The translations under genes were made by a program, and so were the position numbers. From Ipomoea triloba (Eukaryota; Streptophyta; Magnoliopsida; Solanales; Convolvulaceae), in assembly GCF_003576645.1 (NCBI RefSeq), contig NC_044921.1, positions 26,602,203-26,666,202 on the forward strand: DNA of 64,000 bases, given 5' to 3'. Positions 11,895-23,883 of this stretch are shown piece by piece. Under the pieces are notes generated by a model. It ran no database searches. It was given only the letters and a program-made list of their open reading frames with translations, and had not been told where the DNA came from. The stretch's first letter is position 1, and each line of letters opens with the position of its first letter.

Positions 11895-12760
11895 ATGGAG
11901 GATTTAGTTGAGAATGGTGATCTGATGGATATGATGGAGGAAAAGATGAGGATAATTAGCAGTACAGGTGGTGTTTCAGAAAAACCTGATCGGAAAACAG
12001 TGGAAAGGAAGCGAAGAATTCATATGAAATATTTGTGTGGAAAGCTTGTGTCTCTTATTCCTCCCCACCACTTTTACCCATCCAAGGTATATATGTATAT
12101 ATGTATATGCCTTAATTAATTATTAGCTTATTTAATTTTTCTTTTTATGCTTTATCAGCAGGAATCAGTGTCACAACAAGATCAACTTGATCAAGCTGCC
12201 ACATACATAAAGGCATTAAGAGAACGAGTAGAGAAACTAGAGAAGATGAAGAAGAAAATGAGTTGGGGAGAAGAAGAAGAAGAAGGAGAAGAAGAAGAAA
12301 AAAGTGCAACAACTGCAGCAGGTTGTACATTACTAAAATCGCCAGTAATTGAAGTTAGGGATTTGGGGTCAACCTTAGAAGTAGTTTTGATGAGTGCTAC
12401 TAATAAACCCAACTTGATGCTGCACCAACTCATAAAGATCGTAGAAGAAGAAGGGGCTCAAGTTGAGACTGCAAGTTTTTCCACTGTAGGGGATAAGGTT
12501 TTCCATACACTCCATGCACAGGCTAGTCATTCTTATTATTATTATTATTATTTCCATCATTTCATTTTCACTACATCCATTATATTATATATCCATGCAT
12601 ATATAATGCAACTACATACCTACCTAATTTCATAATTAGCATTTCTTTTTTTTTTTCTTATGTATATATATATTTTTATGCCTGCGCGCAGGTGAAAGTT
12701 GCTAGGTTAGGCATGGAAACTTCAAGGGTTTATGGAAGGCTCAAACAACTAATCACTTAA
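11895..12760 (+). CDS. bHLH162-like transcription factor, complete copy
   Basis: Exons 11895-12086, 12159-12521 and 12692-12760 give 207 residues. The bHLH domain covers about residues 33-92. The basic region VERKRR keeps the E-R-x-R-R DNA contacts, but the position where G-box binders have His is Arg here. Helix 2 (QQDQLDQAATYIKALRERVEKLE) runs into a Lys/Glu-rich linker, with a nine-residue acidic run broken by one Gly. The C-terminal part (VIEVRDLGSTLEVVLMS...IVEEEGAQVETASFSTVGDKVFHTLHAQ) is an ACT-like fold found in this subgroup. Intron 2 has a GC donor (CAG/GCTAGT) where the minus-strand paralogue has GT at the same place. The ATG at 11895 was preferred to an upstream TTG. It is the probable functional representative of the plus-strand pair; targets are unknown. 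Confidence 0.85.
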
Positions 12761-13071
12761 TACAAGCTAAGATGGCAGCACACAAGTTTTTATGATTCAT
12801 TCGTCTAGATTTTTTTTGTTTTTTTTTAATTATAATTTGTAAAATCAACAGATTTAGTTTAATTTGTTGGTAAAAATAATTCAAAAAAGAAAAAAGAAAA
12901 AAGAAAGAAAATCATTTAGCAGTCCAAGTCATGTAAGTGAAGTTGTAATTTGTAAAATGTTATTACATTATTAAATAATATCTTAGCTTTCAAGTTCTTT
13001 ATTTTTTTTTTAAAGAGTTCCATATGGTAGTGTATGATGAGTATGATGAGAACTTGTATTCCGCAACAGGT

Positions 13072-13215
13072 GCCAAAGACCTTGTGGTCAAGTGGCATCC
13101 GGTGTCCCGATTAACACTCCCACACGGATGATGGGGTGGTACACCTATCTGTTGACTGAAAAACACAATACACCTAGGAATATCTATATAAAAGGTCTTG
13201 TTTCCGTGCGGGTTG
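13072..13215 (+). repeat. SINE-like fragment with tRNA-type A box
   Basis: The stretch CCTTGTGGTCAAGTGGCATC contains TGGTCAAGTGG, a match to the pol III A-box consensus, and closely resembles the corresponding part of the clearer SINE at 14637-14729. A good B box and target duplications were not found, so the limits are approximate. Confidence 0.35.
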
Positions 13216-14636
13216 AAAATCAATAAAAACGAAAAAAAATAGTGGCATTTTGGTAATTTCAATAACATAATGAGACATTTAGATATGGTTGGAGGTGCAT
13301 GTAGATATGCTTGATGTCTTGGTGGTGCTTTGAGTCCAATGCACCGTAAAACATTTTCATGCGCACCACAAACTACACGTACTTAGTGCACCATAGACCA
13401 GCATTTTGTGGTGCACCATAGACCAACTCATAGTGCGCCACAGACCAATACTTAATACATTATAAAAAATATATTTGGTATAAAAAATTATCTAAATGTC
13501 ACTATATTTTTTTACCATTGATCTAAACTCATACAACGATCCCAATCTATTTGCACATGCGCTGGACATGCGCTTAGAAAGAGGCTATGCACTTGATTCG
13601 GATTCTATATATATTCCTTTAGTTTTTAAAATATATTCTAGAAACTCAATTTTCAAGAATTATAAATACATTCAAATGAGAGATCGAGAAAGCTAGCTAG
13701 AGGTTAGGCCAATCATTTCTCCCAATGGAGAACCTGTCTAATTTGTTACTTCAAAATTTATTTAAAAAAGAAAAAAGAAAAATAGAACATTTCTCCAGCT
13801 TTCCAAATTATAAACATGACAATCGACAAGCTAGCTAAGCTAATTAAGTAAATATATTCTCTTGCTTTTTGTTTTGTCTAGAAAAATAAATTAAACCATT
13901 TCTATTGTTAGTTTGTTAATAATAAATTAAATGCATCTTATTTTGTTTGGGTCATGCTGCATGTTTCACAACTTAGGCTCTTTAGTGCTTGCATGCGTGC
14001 ACACATGAACACCGACATATATATTAAAATAATTACAGTATGTTATTCTTTTACATTAATAATATAATATATGTGTAAGTAAATAAAAGGTTGAGAATTG
14101 ATGAAGAGATGATGAAAATGTAAAGTATATAAACATTATATATATTATATGTTTATTTGAAATGCATGCATGGAATCGGATATTTAAGATTTGTTTTATA
14201 CTATGTAATGCATGCATCATGGATATATGCGTGAATTCGATTCATTTGCAGAAAACGCTAACTAAAGTCCCAGTATAGTCGTCTTCAAGTTATGTTCAAT
14301 TCAATTATATAGTTAAACTCCACTGTTTAATTACCCCTTAACTTTAATTTATAAGCAAGTAAAGTCGCATCAACGAAGAAATGAAAGATTAAAAACAAAA
14401 TCTCCATCAATATAATTCAAAAATAGGGCTTATGATTATAGGGAATCATTTGAAAGTTTCAACCAGACCCAGAAGACGACTTTTATCCAAAAAGCCAGCT
14501 TGACATTATAAAGATATAGGCTTTCGCAATCAGTAATTTGTAAAAAGATGTTTGGTAAAATGTGATGTTTAAATTAGCAATTAACATGTAAAACGATCCT
14601 TATTGGGTATAATAATAACAACGCAGCTTGTTAATA

Positions 14637-14729
14637 ATAGCCTAGCCTCCACTGAGGCTTGAACCCACCACCTCCCGTATAAAAAGAAAGGTTTGATGCC
14701 ACTGGACTACAAGGTCCTTGGCCACCTAG
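14637..14729 (-). mobile_element. tRNA-derived SINE with 11-bp target duplication
   Basis: Read on the minus strand it carries an A-box-like TAGTCCAGTGG and, about 50 bp on, a B-box-like GGGTTCAAGCC, the hallmarks of a pol III-transcribed SINE. The 93-bp body is flanked by perfect copies of GCTTGTTAATA (14626-14636 and 14730-14740). Related A-box words recur near 13080 and 56630, so this is a dispersed family. Confidence 0.7.
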
Positions 14730-15012
14730 GCTTGTTAATATGACACTTTTAAAAAAAAAAAATCCTTCCTTCCATCTTCTATTTCAGAGTTACACCTAAA
14801 AAAAATTCTCAAAATCTACGCACTTTGGGATGCTCTAACAATATCTTTAAAATAACGAGTATAAAGAAAATTTTTAGAGAATAAATATTTTGTACTATTG
14901 AAAATTGTTTGTCACTCGCCCATGTATGGGGTCTATATATACAAGTGGACTTAGAGTCCTAAAAAGGAATAAATTCTTAAATTGCCTCATCATATTGGGA
15001 GTACTTGTTATA

Positions 15013-15297
15013 GAGTTAATTATACCATGGACCAAGGTCCACCTTGCACGGTGAACCCTAGTTCTAAATTGTGTATTTTTAATATTGAAATTGTAGACTT
15101 CTAGAATATAATTTGTGTTTCTAATTCAAAACATATAAATTGTGTATGTTAACATTGTGTGTCCGTAGTATACAAATTGTAAATTGTGAGCATTTGGTAT
15201 GTAAATTGTGTATGCTAACATTATATGTTCGTAGTATACAAATTGGATGTGAACATTCAAAATCAAAGGTGGACTCGGATCCACATAATAATTTACA
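15013..15297. mobile_element. Mutator-like non-autonomous element, member 1 (285 bp)
   Basis: Perfect 9-bp direct repeats CTTGTTATA (15004-15012 and 15298-15306) flank the element, the target length typical of Mutator-like transposons. The left end (TTATACCATGGACCAAGGTCC) and right end (GGATCCACATAATAATTT) are inverted relatives. Just inside the left end is ACCTTGCACGGTGAACC, which recurs in the member at 40373. The interior repeats a unit around GTATACAAATTGTAAATTGTG. There is no coding capacity. Confidence 0.75.
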
Positions 15298-16912
15298 CTT
15301 GTTATATTAGGAGTAGGATGCCCAATTCTACTAGACTACGGATGAGCCCCAAGATGTCTCTATTCATGGGCCGTGGGTCATTGGGCCCTCACCGGGCTTG
15401 GCTTGATTGTTTCTTGTGCTTCATCATTCATCTCTGATGTGATAAGAGATCGATGATAAATTATTTCATCATGTGAGTTTTAACAAAATGCCAGCATCAA
15501 TATTTTTAAAGAGAGTAAAAATAAAGACTATAATTTAGAAGTTTAAATAGTATTTTTTACCTGTTAGTATGCAATTCGCTTTGTCAAGTGAAAATTTATA
15601 TGATAAAATAACCCCTTTTAATTCTCTTTTGACCCAAAAAAAAAAAAAAAAAAAAAAACGCATAGGAGTGTAATTCTACCATATTACAGACAACTACTTT
15701 TTCTTTCCCATTACTTAATTCGGTCCATGTGAAATTAAATTAAGCCACCATATTCTTCTGGAAAAATGTAATTGACCAGAAGACTTCGTTTTTTTTTTTT
15801 TTTTTTTTTTTTTAAAACCCAGAAGACTTCGTTTAGACGCGAGAGGTTGTTTTGCAAAATTAAATGCAACGCTGTAGGTACACTTGGGGGAAAACACAAT
15901 GATATTTCATAAGGAAAACTGTAAATATGTTGTTTACTTTTGTGTGTTTTTGATTGAATACAAAGGAAAAAAATAAACATACATTATATATAGTTAATAA
16001 TTTGTTATAAAATTAAGAATAAAAATTGAATAAAATGTGACTAAAGAAAAAGTTTGATAGTCTTTGGTCGTTGTCAGTATTCTAGAAGGAATTATATTGA
16101 ATTGACTAGTGTTAGAATAGTAAAAGTGTGCATGCACCAAAGAATAGAGGTGTATGTTTTTGGAAACATAATATTCGCTATTCTTTAACTCTTTGTATGG
16201 TGTAGTTTCTGTGTTGTCAATTCAAAAAGAAAAAAGAATCTTTAATGAAAACAAAAAAAACAAACAAAAATATGCATTGGCTTCATTATTGATACAATTG
16301 CACTAGGACTTAAATTAGTAATGTTGTAGGTGGGTGCATAATGGAGCAAGCTAGGACAAAGTAACATCACATATTCACATCCATACCTGTCGTTGCTAAA
16401 GTGAATACAAAATTGAATTCCACATTTACGCGGCACTGATGTAAACTCCCATTTTGATGGAAACTTCCAATTTTGTCTTTTGTTCATCATCTCCAAATCA
16501 GTTGTAGGTGAACTAGGATAAACACTGCTTGAGACTTGACTTTTATAATTTTTTTGTTTTGTTTTTGTATTAATTATTCTACTACATACCGATTTAGCTA
16601 ATTTGTTATGTGACAAATTATTGGCACCCAACAAGAATTCTTCACAGTTAGGCCGTTCCCATTTGATCTTCATTCTTCCATAACTATTAACATGTACTAA
16701 TTGACAAAATGCAATTTAATTAATTTTTAGAATAAATTTTACTTTTAGACATGACATTGTCACATTTAGTTCTATTGTTTTAATTCTTTTTATTACACAG
16801 CATTGACTGATTTATTTATTGTCACAATTAGTCATCCAATTAGATCTTGATGATGTATTGGAATGAAGGTGACATGGAACTTCAACTTTTGTTATTATGA
16901 CACTGTACTATC
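15298..16912. other. Non-coding region between two mobile elements
   Basis: AT-rich, with long homopolymers (A-run near 15640, T-run 15790-15813). The longest frame is a minus-strand 143-codon one at 16242-16673 with no recognisable family or compositional support. I see no gene. Confidence 0.5.
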
Positions 16913-18850
16913 TGTTGGTCCCGGATGAGCAAGCTATAAAGTCTAGAAGGGGGGGTTGAATAGACTTTATCAAATTTTCGATTCTAACTCAAAGTGAGCT
17001 GAAAAGAATTAAGGAAATAAATTTCATTGCAGCGGAAGTCTCAAGCTTGCGTAAAATATGATTGTAGCGTTTTGTAAATTGTGTGCTCGTGTGAATAAGA
17101 GTTATGGGGTTAGTTGCACAATAATAATAATAACAGTAAAGTAAAGTGCAAGAGAGGAATTTAAGTGGTTCGGCCAACGCAGCCTACATCCACTGTTCTC
17201 CTTTCACTCCAAGGAGCAAATCCACTATGTATTATCACCAATACAAAGTCTGGACAGATGCAACCTGCTTCTTCCCTTCTTGACAATCCTTGAGATAGAA
17301 ACAGCCGCACCGTCTTCCTATCCTTCACTGCCTGACAATCCTTGAGATAGAAGATAGCCGCACCGTCTTCCTATCCTTCACTGCCTGACAATCCTTGAGA
17401 TAGCGAATGGCCGCACCGTCCACCTATCCTTCACTGCCTACTCAAAACTTCCCTTCGAAAGTTGGTGTTGTTGTGTTTGTGCTGGACTAGTAGAAGAATC
17501 AAAGTGATTCTTTTATCTTTTAAGCTTAGAATATGCACACTGAAATTTTATGTCTCGAAGCTGAGCTTTTCCTCTCTTTTCTTTATGTGCATTCACTGTC
17601 TTGTATTCCCCTTCGGTATCCACTGCCTTTTCTTCTAAGCCTTGGAGTTTTATATTTGGGAAGAAATATTCCCGTTGCTAATTTGACCGTTTGGCAGCAG
17701 TCCAAATCTGCCAAACAACCCACATTAATTTTTGTCTCCTTCACGTGCTTAGTGGAGTTGATAAAATATTTCCTTGTTCAAGTCTCCATACTTTACCCGT
17801 TGAAGCTCCACCTTAATTTGTATCCCATGTGCTAGCTTGATCTGAAATCCAACTTGAAGTCTTCCATAAAATATTCCACTCCCATAATTCCCGTATGGTG
17901 TCTTGCATGTTGATAAGAAACTTTGTCTTCATGCTTGATTTAATATTCTTTCCACTATTTTGAGCCCATCTTTCTTGAATAAAATATTCATGCCCATTCT
18001 CCATCTTTAGCTTTCTCCTGATCACTTTGAATTTTATTTGAACTTTTTCAAATAAAATATTTTCACCCATATTACCTTTTCCCATGTGACATCTTCCAAG
18101 TGTATAATTAAATCCTTAGTTGAATCTTGAACTAGCTTGAAGGATTTCTTCATACCTCTCGCAACTTCTTCTTCCAAAAGTCTTCTTGCTAGAATAATAC
18201 TCATTTAACCAATTTTATCTGAGTATTTTTCGTGATTACTGTAGCAATAGTACTATTCATGTCACTGTAGCAATAGTACTATTCACCTCTCGAGTACTGT
18301 AGCACCTCTCGAAAATTCGATGTCTCGCCGCCATTTTGATCTACCTCTCACGAGTCTTTTTGCTTTCCAATCCACCTCTCGTGAGTTATATCCTTCTTCT
18401 ATGACATCCAAACTCCTTTCCCATCCACCTCTCGTGGATTTTTATGTTCTTCTTTGGCCTCAAAACTCCGTTCAAAAACGTCTCCTGCGGATGGTACTGT
18501 AGCACCTCTCGAAGTACTGTAGCATTTTAATCTACCTCTCACGAGTACTTTGGCTTTCCAATCCACCTCTCGTGGATCATATCCTTATTCTATGACATCC
18601 AAACTCCTTTTCCATCATCCTCTCATGGATTATTGTCTTCTTCTTCGGCCTCAAAACTTCGTTCAAAAGTGCCTCATGCGAATGGTACTGTAGCACCTCT
18701 CGAAGTCACTGTAGCAGTTTACTGAACCTTACTGTAGCAGTTTACTGAACTTGATGTTTCTTCATTTTCTTCTTTTGGATACTAATAATTACAAATAAAT
18801 TCTAACACATTTTTGGTATCATCAAAACCTAATAACAAATATTCCCAACA
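16913..18850 (+). mobile_element. Solo LTR, 1.94 kb, of a probable Ty1-copia (SIRE-like) retrotransposon
   Basis: It begins TGTTGG and ends CCCAACA, and is bracketed by the 5-bp direct repeat CTATC (16908-16912 and 18851-18855). That makes it a complete single LTR left by recombination. The 5' part (CTAGAAGGGGGGGTTGAATAG, then an AGCGGAAG segment and GTGGTTCGGCCAACGCAGCC) resembles LTRs of the SIRE/Maximus group as I know them; strand is inferred from this. It contains three tandem copies of a roughly 53-bp unit at 17281-17438 (TGACAATCCTTGAGATAG... CCGCACCGTC) and many scattered ACTGTAGCACCTCTCGA-type words from 18230 to 18750. No internal retroviral genes are present. Confidence 0.8.
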
Positions 18851-18855
18851 CTATC

Positions 18856-19817
18856 TCATTATTGTCTGATTTCATTTATATGTAAAAGAAAGTGTAAAAA
18901 GATACCTACAACTTATTATCTAATGAGATACATATATCATATATGAAAGGTAAATAGTGATTTTTTACCTACACTTAATTAACTTTTGATGTTGAAAGTT
19001 GGATGAGATGAGTTAAATAGTCCGTTTTGCATGTTTGTATGTGCATGATTTTTTATATACAAAAAGTAAAATTCTCTCACTCTTAAATAGCATGATGATT
19101 TTCTTTGATGATGAAAAAGCAACCTTTCAAAACAAGCAATTTGCCTTTTAATTTAGTCCTAGGAATTGCAACAAAAAATATTAAAAAAAATTAAAATACA
19201 CACATATATAATTAATTAGTTAAAAATTTAAGCGGCCGGAAATTAAACATATAAATTGGTCCATTGATATTTTAGAATGTTAGGACGGAGGGGTGAAATA
19301 TTATATATATATATATATATATGTTGACTTGTGACATTAGAATATATATGTATACATACACACTCCGATCCATTATTAATACTCATTACAACCAGAAGAA
19401 AACGAAAAATTAAAGTCAGAGATGACATTCATATATTATTGCGACGAATTGAAAAGAATCAGTTTGGTTAATTGGCCTGATATGGTTGGCAATTAGCCTA
19501 TGATATTATAAGTTAAAATTAGGTTGAAGTATTTGGTAGCTAGCTAGCTAGGTAGCTTGTTGGAGCCCTTAATTGGATAATATATATAAAACACAAAATA
19601 TAATACAGTAGTAGGTTAATTGAATCTACCTGGATTCGATCAGTTGACGTGCTTTATTAACTTAATTTGCATTGCTTCTAAATCAAGCTAGTACACTAAT
19701 TAAAGCACTAGATTAATTGAATCTGGATATACATACATGCTTAATTTGTATTAACAACTTAATTTATTTACAGTATTATTTTAATTGTTTCTTCAATTAT
19801 ATTCCAGATCTGTTTTA

Positions 19818-19872
<55 letters not shown>

Positions 19873-20608
19873 CTTCTTCTTATTCTTTATAAACCGAATG
19901 TTAATTATAACTTATTTAATTTGTTTGAATACAATTATTAAAAAAAAAATAACTTATTTAATTTGTTTGAATACAATTATTAAAAAAAAAAACTTTTTGA
20001 AAATTAATTCAATTTGTACGTTTAATTATATTGATTCTGAGCATATTAATTATTATAATTTATTATTTTAAAGATTTTATCAAATTAAAGTATGTAAGAT
20101 AATTTAAACAAAGTAACGGTTATTTTACAGAACTTTAATTATGTATTTTAAACTACTTATTCAAAATTGAGCCAAATAACATCACCATGCATGCATTAAT
20201 TGAATCTTAGTCAAGACAATTAAGTTCATTATTGAAGCTGTCATGCGTGTGGGCATATCCATGCATCTCAATAGTATTGGTTCATTGAATCATGCATGTA
20301 TATCCTCCGATCCATGCGTGAATATGCTATATATGAAGGACAGATATGAGACATACTATTCCAAAATCAATCCAAATATATATATATACATATTAGTAGA
20401 CTCACTATATCAAAATATAAGTATTCTAATGAATTTCTCTAATCTTTTAAGAAAAACTACTATCTATATATGACACGAAACCTACTTGGATTATTTATTT
20501 ATTTAAAATTTATTACATCGGTCTATATTATAATAATAATGATTCCGATTGAGGATTGATTCTGTCGGAATCTACAAGATATTGAGAGAAGGGTTGCTTG
20601 CTGCTGCT
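18856..20608. repeat. Non-coding region with TA and TTA microsatellites, 3' of the minus-strand bHLH gene
   Basis: Contains a TA run near 19300-19322, a TTA array at about 19823-19867, and a directly repeated segment (AACTTATTTAATTTGTTTG) around 19908 and 19950. From about 19671 onward the sequence is repeated at 21993. No gene seen. Confidence 0.5.
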
Positions 20609-21510
20609 TCATTCTTGTCTAGCTGGCAATTGGCTGATTATTAGCTTCTTTAACCTCTCATAAACCTCTAAAGTGTTCATACCTAACCTAGTAACTTTTA
20701 CCTGCACGCACCAAAATTAAAGTAGAATATATCAAAACATAGAATCATTTACTTAACTTTATGTCTCATATTATTTGCAAAACTAAAGGAGGAAAAAAGA
20801 AAAAAGAAAAAAGTCACCATCCAGTTTGAATTATATTGCTTAATTATGGGGTTACCGTACGTACCTGTGCATGGAGTGTATAGAAAACCTTATCCCCAAT
20901 GGTAGAAAAGATTGCACTCACAACTTGACCTCCTTCTTCTTCCACAATCTTGATAACTTGATGCAGAATGAAATTTTTTGTACAACAGCTTATAAAATTT
21001 ACTTCCAAGCTTGAACCCAAATCTCTAACTTGAAGAATCGGAGGAGCTTTTAAGGAAGCTGGTGCGCTGCCGCTGCACCTTTCTTCTTCTTCTTCTTCTT
21101 TTCTCGCTGGAACTAATTTCCTCTTCTTCACGTTCTTTAGTTTCTCTACTCGTTCTTTTAACTGCTTAATATATGTGACTGCTTGATCAAGTTGATCTTG
21201 TTGCGACACCAACTCCTGCAATAAATAAATTATTGGAAATTAAAGGATCGGAGGCTTAGCTAGTTAAATTAATTAGCTAGGGCACGCAAATAAATTATAC
21301 TATATAAATTGGCCTGCGTAGATAGCTAGATAGATGGAAGGGATATATATGTATATATACCCTGGATGATGCAGGTTGGAGGTGTTGAGGAGGAATAAGA
21401 GAAACAAGCTTTCCGCAGAGATTTTTCATGTGAATTCTCCGGTTCCTTTCCACAGTTTTCCGGTCTAGTTTTCCTGATGATGATGGTGGTGTTTCGGTAG
21501 CATGAGCCAT
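20609..21510 (-). CDS. bHLH162-like transcription factor, minus-strand copy 1
   Basis: Exons 21510-21361, 21215-20865 and 20701-20609 give 197 residues with all splice phases closing. The basic region VERNRRIHMKNLCGKLVSLIP keeps E-R-x-R-R. Helix 2 is QQDQLDQAVTYIKQLKERVEKLK. The C-terminal ACT-like part (ILQVRDLGSSLEV...IVEEEGGQVVSAIFSTIGDKVFYTLHAQ/VKVTRLGM) matches the plus-strand paralogue in order and exon boundaries. It is shorter at the N-terminus and has a longer tail (ISQLPARQE). All introns are GT-AG. It is a nuclear DNA-binding dimer by family. The plus- and minus-strand genes are diverged enough to be true paralogues from an older inverted-orientation duplication. Confidence 0.87.
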
Positions 21511-21567
21511 TAACTTGATCGATATGTATATATATTTGCAGATGGTAGTTAAGTTGAAAAGCAAGCA

Positions 21568-21600
<33 letters not shown>

Positions 21601-21602
<2 letters not shown>

Positions 21603-21984
21603 GGTAGGATTTGAATAAAGGTAATGGAGGGATAGGTTGAAATGAAAATGAATGACGTAGGCGCACAGGTTATTGTAGCAACGTAACGTATGTAAGCACG
21701 ACGTATAAACGCAGAATCAGCGACCAGATCACATAGATGGACTTTTAAGAAATGATGATGATGATCGATAACGACAATACTATAGTAAGTATCTGCAAAA
21801 AAGCAAACCACACAACTGTACATACTACATATTAGTCAGCTGATCTGATCTCACACTCGGTCTATTAGTCTATATATATATTATACGCCTCAGCTCCCAT
21901 CACCGTTGTATGATAATCCTGGAAATTCATATTGAAACTGATCCAAGAGACGACAACTATACGTCTGCTGCGGTTCGCTGCGAT
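21601..21984. repeat. 384-bp arm of an inverted repeat (partner 23882-24262), bHLH promoter segment
   Basis: This segment lies upstream of copy 1. It is the reverse complement of 23882-24262 upstream of copy 2: for example GGTAGGATTTGAATAAAGG at 21603 pairs with CCTTTATTCAAATCCTACC ending at 24260, and CTGCTGCGGTTCGCTGCG pairs with CGCAGCGAACCGCAGCAG at 23882. Each arm touches the end of a TA microsatellite, so the orientation switches at that simple repeat. Confidence 0.8.
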
Positions 21985-22139
21985 TAAATTGCATTGCTTC
22001 TAAATCAAGCTAGTACACTAATTAAAGCACTAGATTAATTGAATCTGGATATACATACATGCTTAATTTGTATTAACAACTTAATTTATTTACAGTATTA
22101 TTTTAATTGTTTCTTCAATTATATTCCAGATCTGTTTTA

Positions 22140-22182
<43 letters not shown>

Positions 22183-22887
22183 TATTATTATGTGCTTCTT
22201 CTTATTCTTTATAAACCGAATGTTAATTATAACTTATTTAATTTGTTTGAATACAATTATTAAAAAAAAAACTTTTTGAAAATTAATTCAATTTGTACGT
22301 TTAATTATATTGATTCTGAGCATATTAATTATTATAATTTATTATTTTAAAGATTTTATCAAATTAAAGTATGTAAGATAATTTAAACAAAGTAACGGTT
22401 ATTTTACAGAACTTTAATTATGTATTTTAAACTACTTATTCAAAATTGAGCCAAATAACATCACCATGCATGCATTAATTGAATCTTAGTCAAGACAATT
22501 AAGTTCATTATTGAAGCTGTCATGCGTGTGGGCATATCCATGCATCTCAATAGTATTGGTTCATTGAATCATGCATGTATATCCTCCGATCCATGCGTGA
22601 ATATGCTATATATGAAGGACAGATATGAGACATACTATTCCAAAATCAATCCAAATATATATATATACATATTAGTAGACTCACTATATCAAAATATAAG
22701 TATTCTAATGAATTTCTCTAATCTTTTAAGAAAAACTACTATCTATATATGACACGAAACCTACTTGGATTATTTATTTATTTAAAATTTATTACATCGG
22801 TCTATATTATAATAATAATGATTCCGATTGAGGATTGATTCTGTCGGAATCTACAAGATATTGAGAGAAGGGTTGCTTGCTGCTGCT

Positions 22888-23789
22888 TCATTCTTGTCTA
22901 GCTGGCAATTGGCTGATTATTAGCTTCTTTAACCTCTCATAAACCTCTAAAGTGTTCATACCTAACCTAGTAACTTTTACCTGCACGCACCAAAATTAAA
23001 GTAGAATATATCAAAACATAGAATCATTTACTTAACTTTATGTCTCATATTATTTGCAAAACTAAAGGAGGAAAAAAGAAAAAAGAAAAAAGTCACCATC
23101 CAGTTTGAATTATATTGCTTAATTATGGGGTTACCGTACGTACCTGTGCATGGAGTGTATAGAAAACCTTATCCCCAATGGTAGAAAAGATTGCACTCAC
23201 AACTTGACCTCCTTCTTCTTCCACAATCTTGATAACTTGATGCAGAATGAAATTTTTTGTACAACAGCTTATAAAATTTACTTCCAAGCTTGAACCCAAA
23301 TCTCTAACTTGAAGAATCGGAGGAGCTTTTAAGGAAGCTGGTGCGCTGCCGCTGCACCTTTCTTCTTCTTCTTCTTCTTTTCTCGCTGGAACTAATTTCC
23401 TCTTCTTCACGTTCTTTAGTTTCTCTACTCGTTCTTTTAACTGCTTAATATATGTGACTGCTTGATCAAGTTGATCTTGTTGCGACACCAACTCCTGCAA
23501 TAAATAAATTATTGGAAATTAAAGGATCGGAGGCTTAGCTAGTTAAATTAATTAGCTAGGGCACGCAAATAAATTATACTATATAAATTGGCCTGCGTAG
23601 ATAGCTAGATAGATGGAAGGGATATATATGTATATATACCCTGGATGATGCAGGTTGGAGGTGTTGAGGAGGAATAAGAGAAACAAGCTTTCCGCAGAGA
23701 TTTTTCATGTGAATTCTCCGGTTCCTTTCCACAGTTTTCCGGTCTAGTTTTCCTGATGATGATGGTGGTGTTTCGGTAGCATGAGCCAT
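22888..23789 (-). CDS. bHLH162-like transcription factor, minus-strand copy 2 (identical protein)
   Basis: Exons 23789-23640, 23494-23144 and 22980-22888 encode the same 197-residue protein as the copy at 20609-21510, with the same splice sites. Gene, introns and 3' flank match copy 1; only the upstream promoter segment is flipped. It is either a very recent gene duplication or an assembly duplicate. If both are real, the inversion gives them different promoter geometry beyond the TA microsatellite, about 60-90 bp upstream of the ATG. Confidence 0.7.
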
Positions 23790-23846
23790 TAACTTGATCG
23801 ATATGTATATATATTTGCAGATGGTAGTTAAGTTGAAAAGCAAGCA

Positions 23847-23881
<35 letters not shown>

Positions 23882-23883
<2 letters not shown>

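Larger units (their letters stand above)
8671..12367. repeat. 1.85 kb direct duplication containing the + strand bHLH gene, joined at a single N
   Basis: 8671-10519 and 10521-12367 are essentially identical (offset 1848). Both start in the same TA microsatellite, and both carry an ATT array (8855-8899 and 10703-10747) and the start of the bHLH gene. The single N at 10520 is the join: copy 1 breaks in mid-exon and jumps back to the microsatellite. This looks like an assembly repeat collapse or expansion rather than a biological duplication. Confidence 0.8.
12761..15012. other. Long non-coding stretch downstream of the bHLH gene
   Basis: AT-rich, with several short open frames that lack coding character. 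Around 13330-13450 a motif like GTGCACCATAGACCAA recurs three to four times as a short minisatellite. Separately listed are a tRNA-like fragment near 13080 and a SINE at 14637. No gene is supported here. Confidence 0.5.
19671..23881. repeat. 1.9-kb direct duplication carrying the minus-strand bHLH gene
   Basis: 19671-21600 and 21993-23881 are near-identical. Differences are the TTA array length and loss of one short repeated segment in the second copy; coding exons are identical in translation. The second unit begins abruptly after GCGATTAAATT at about 21990, and both units end in a TA microsatellite (21571-21600 and 23849-23880). No N marks the join, unlike the other duplications here, so a real recent duplication cannot be excluded. 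Confidence 0.75.

Noticed and set aside
14641..14735. Possible tRNA gene suggested by A- and B-box sequences
   Set aside because: No cloverleaf or acceptor stem; target duplications show that it is a SINE insertion.
16242..16673. 143-codon minus-strand open frame
   Set aside because: No recognisable domain, AT-rich composition like its surroundings, no splice or promoter support; probably chance.
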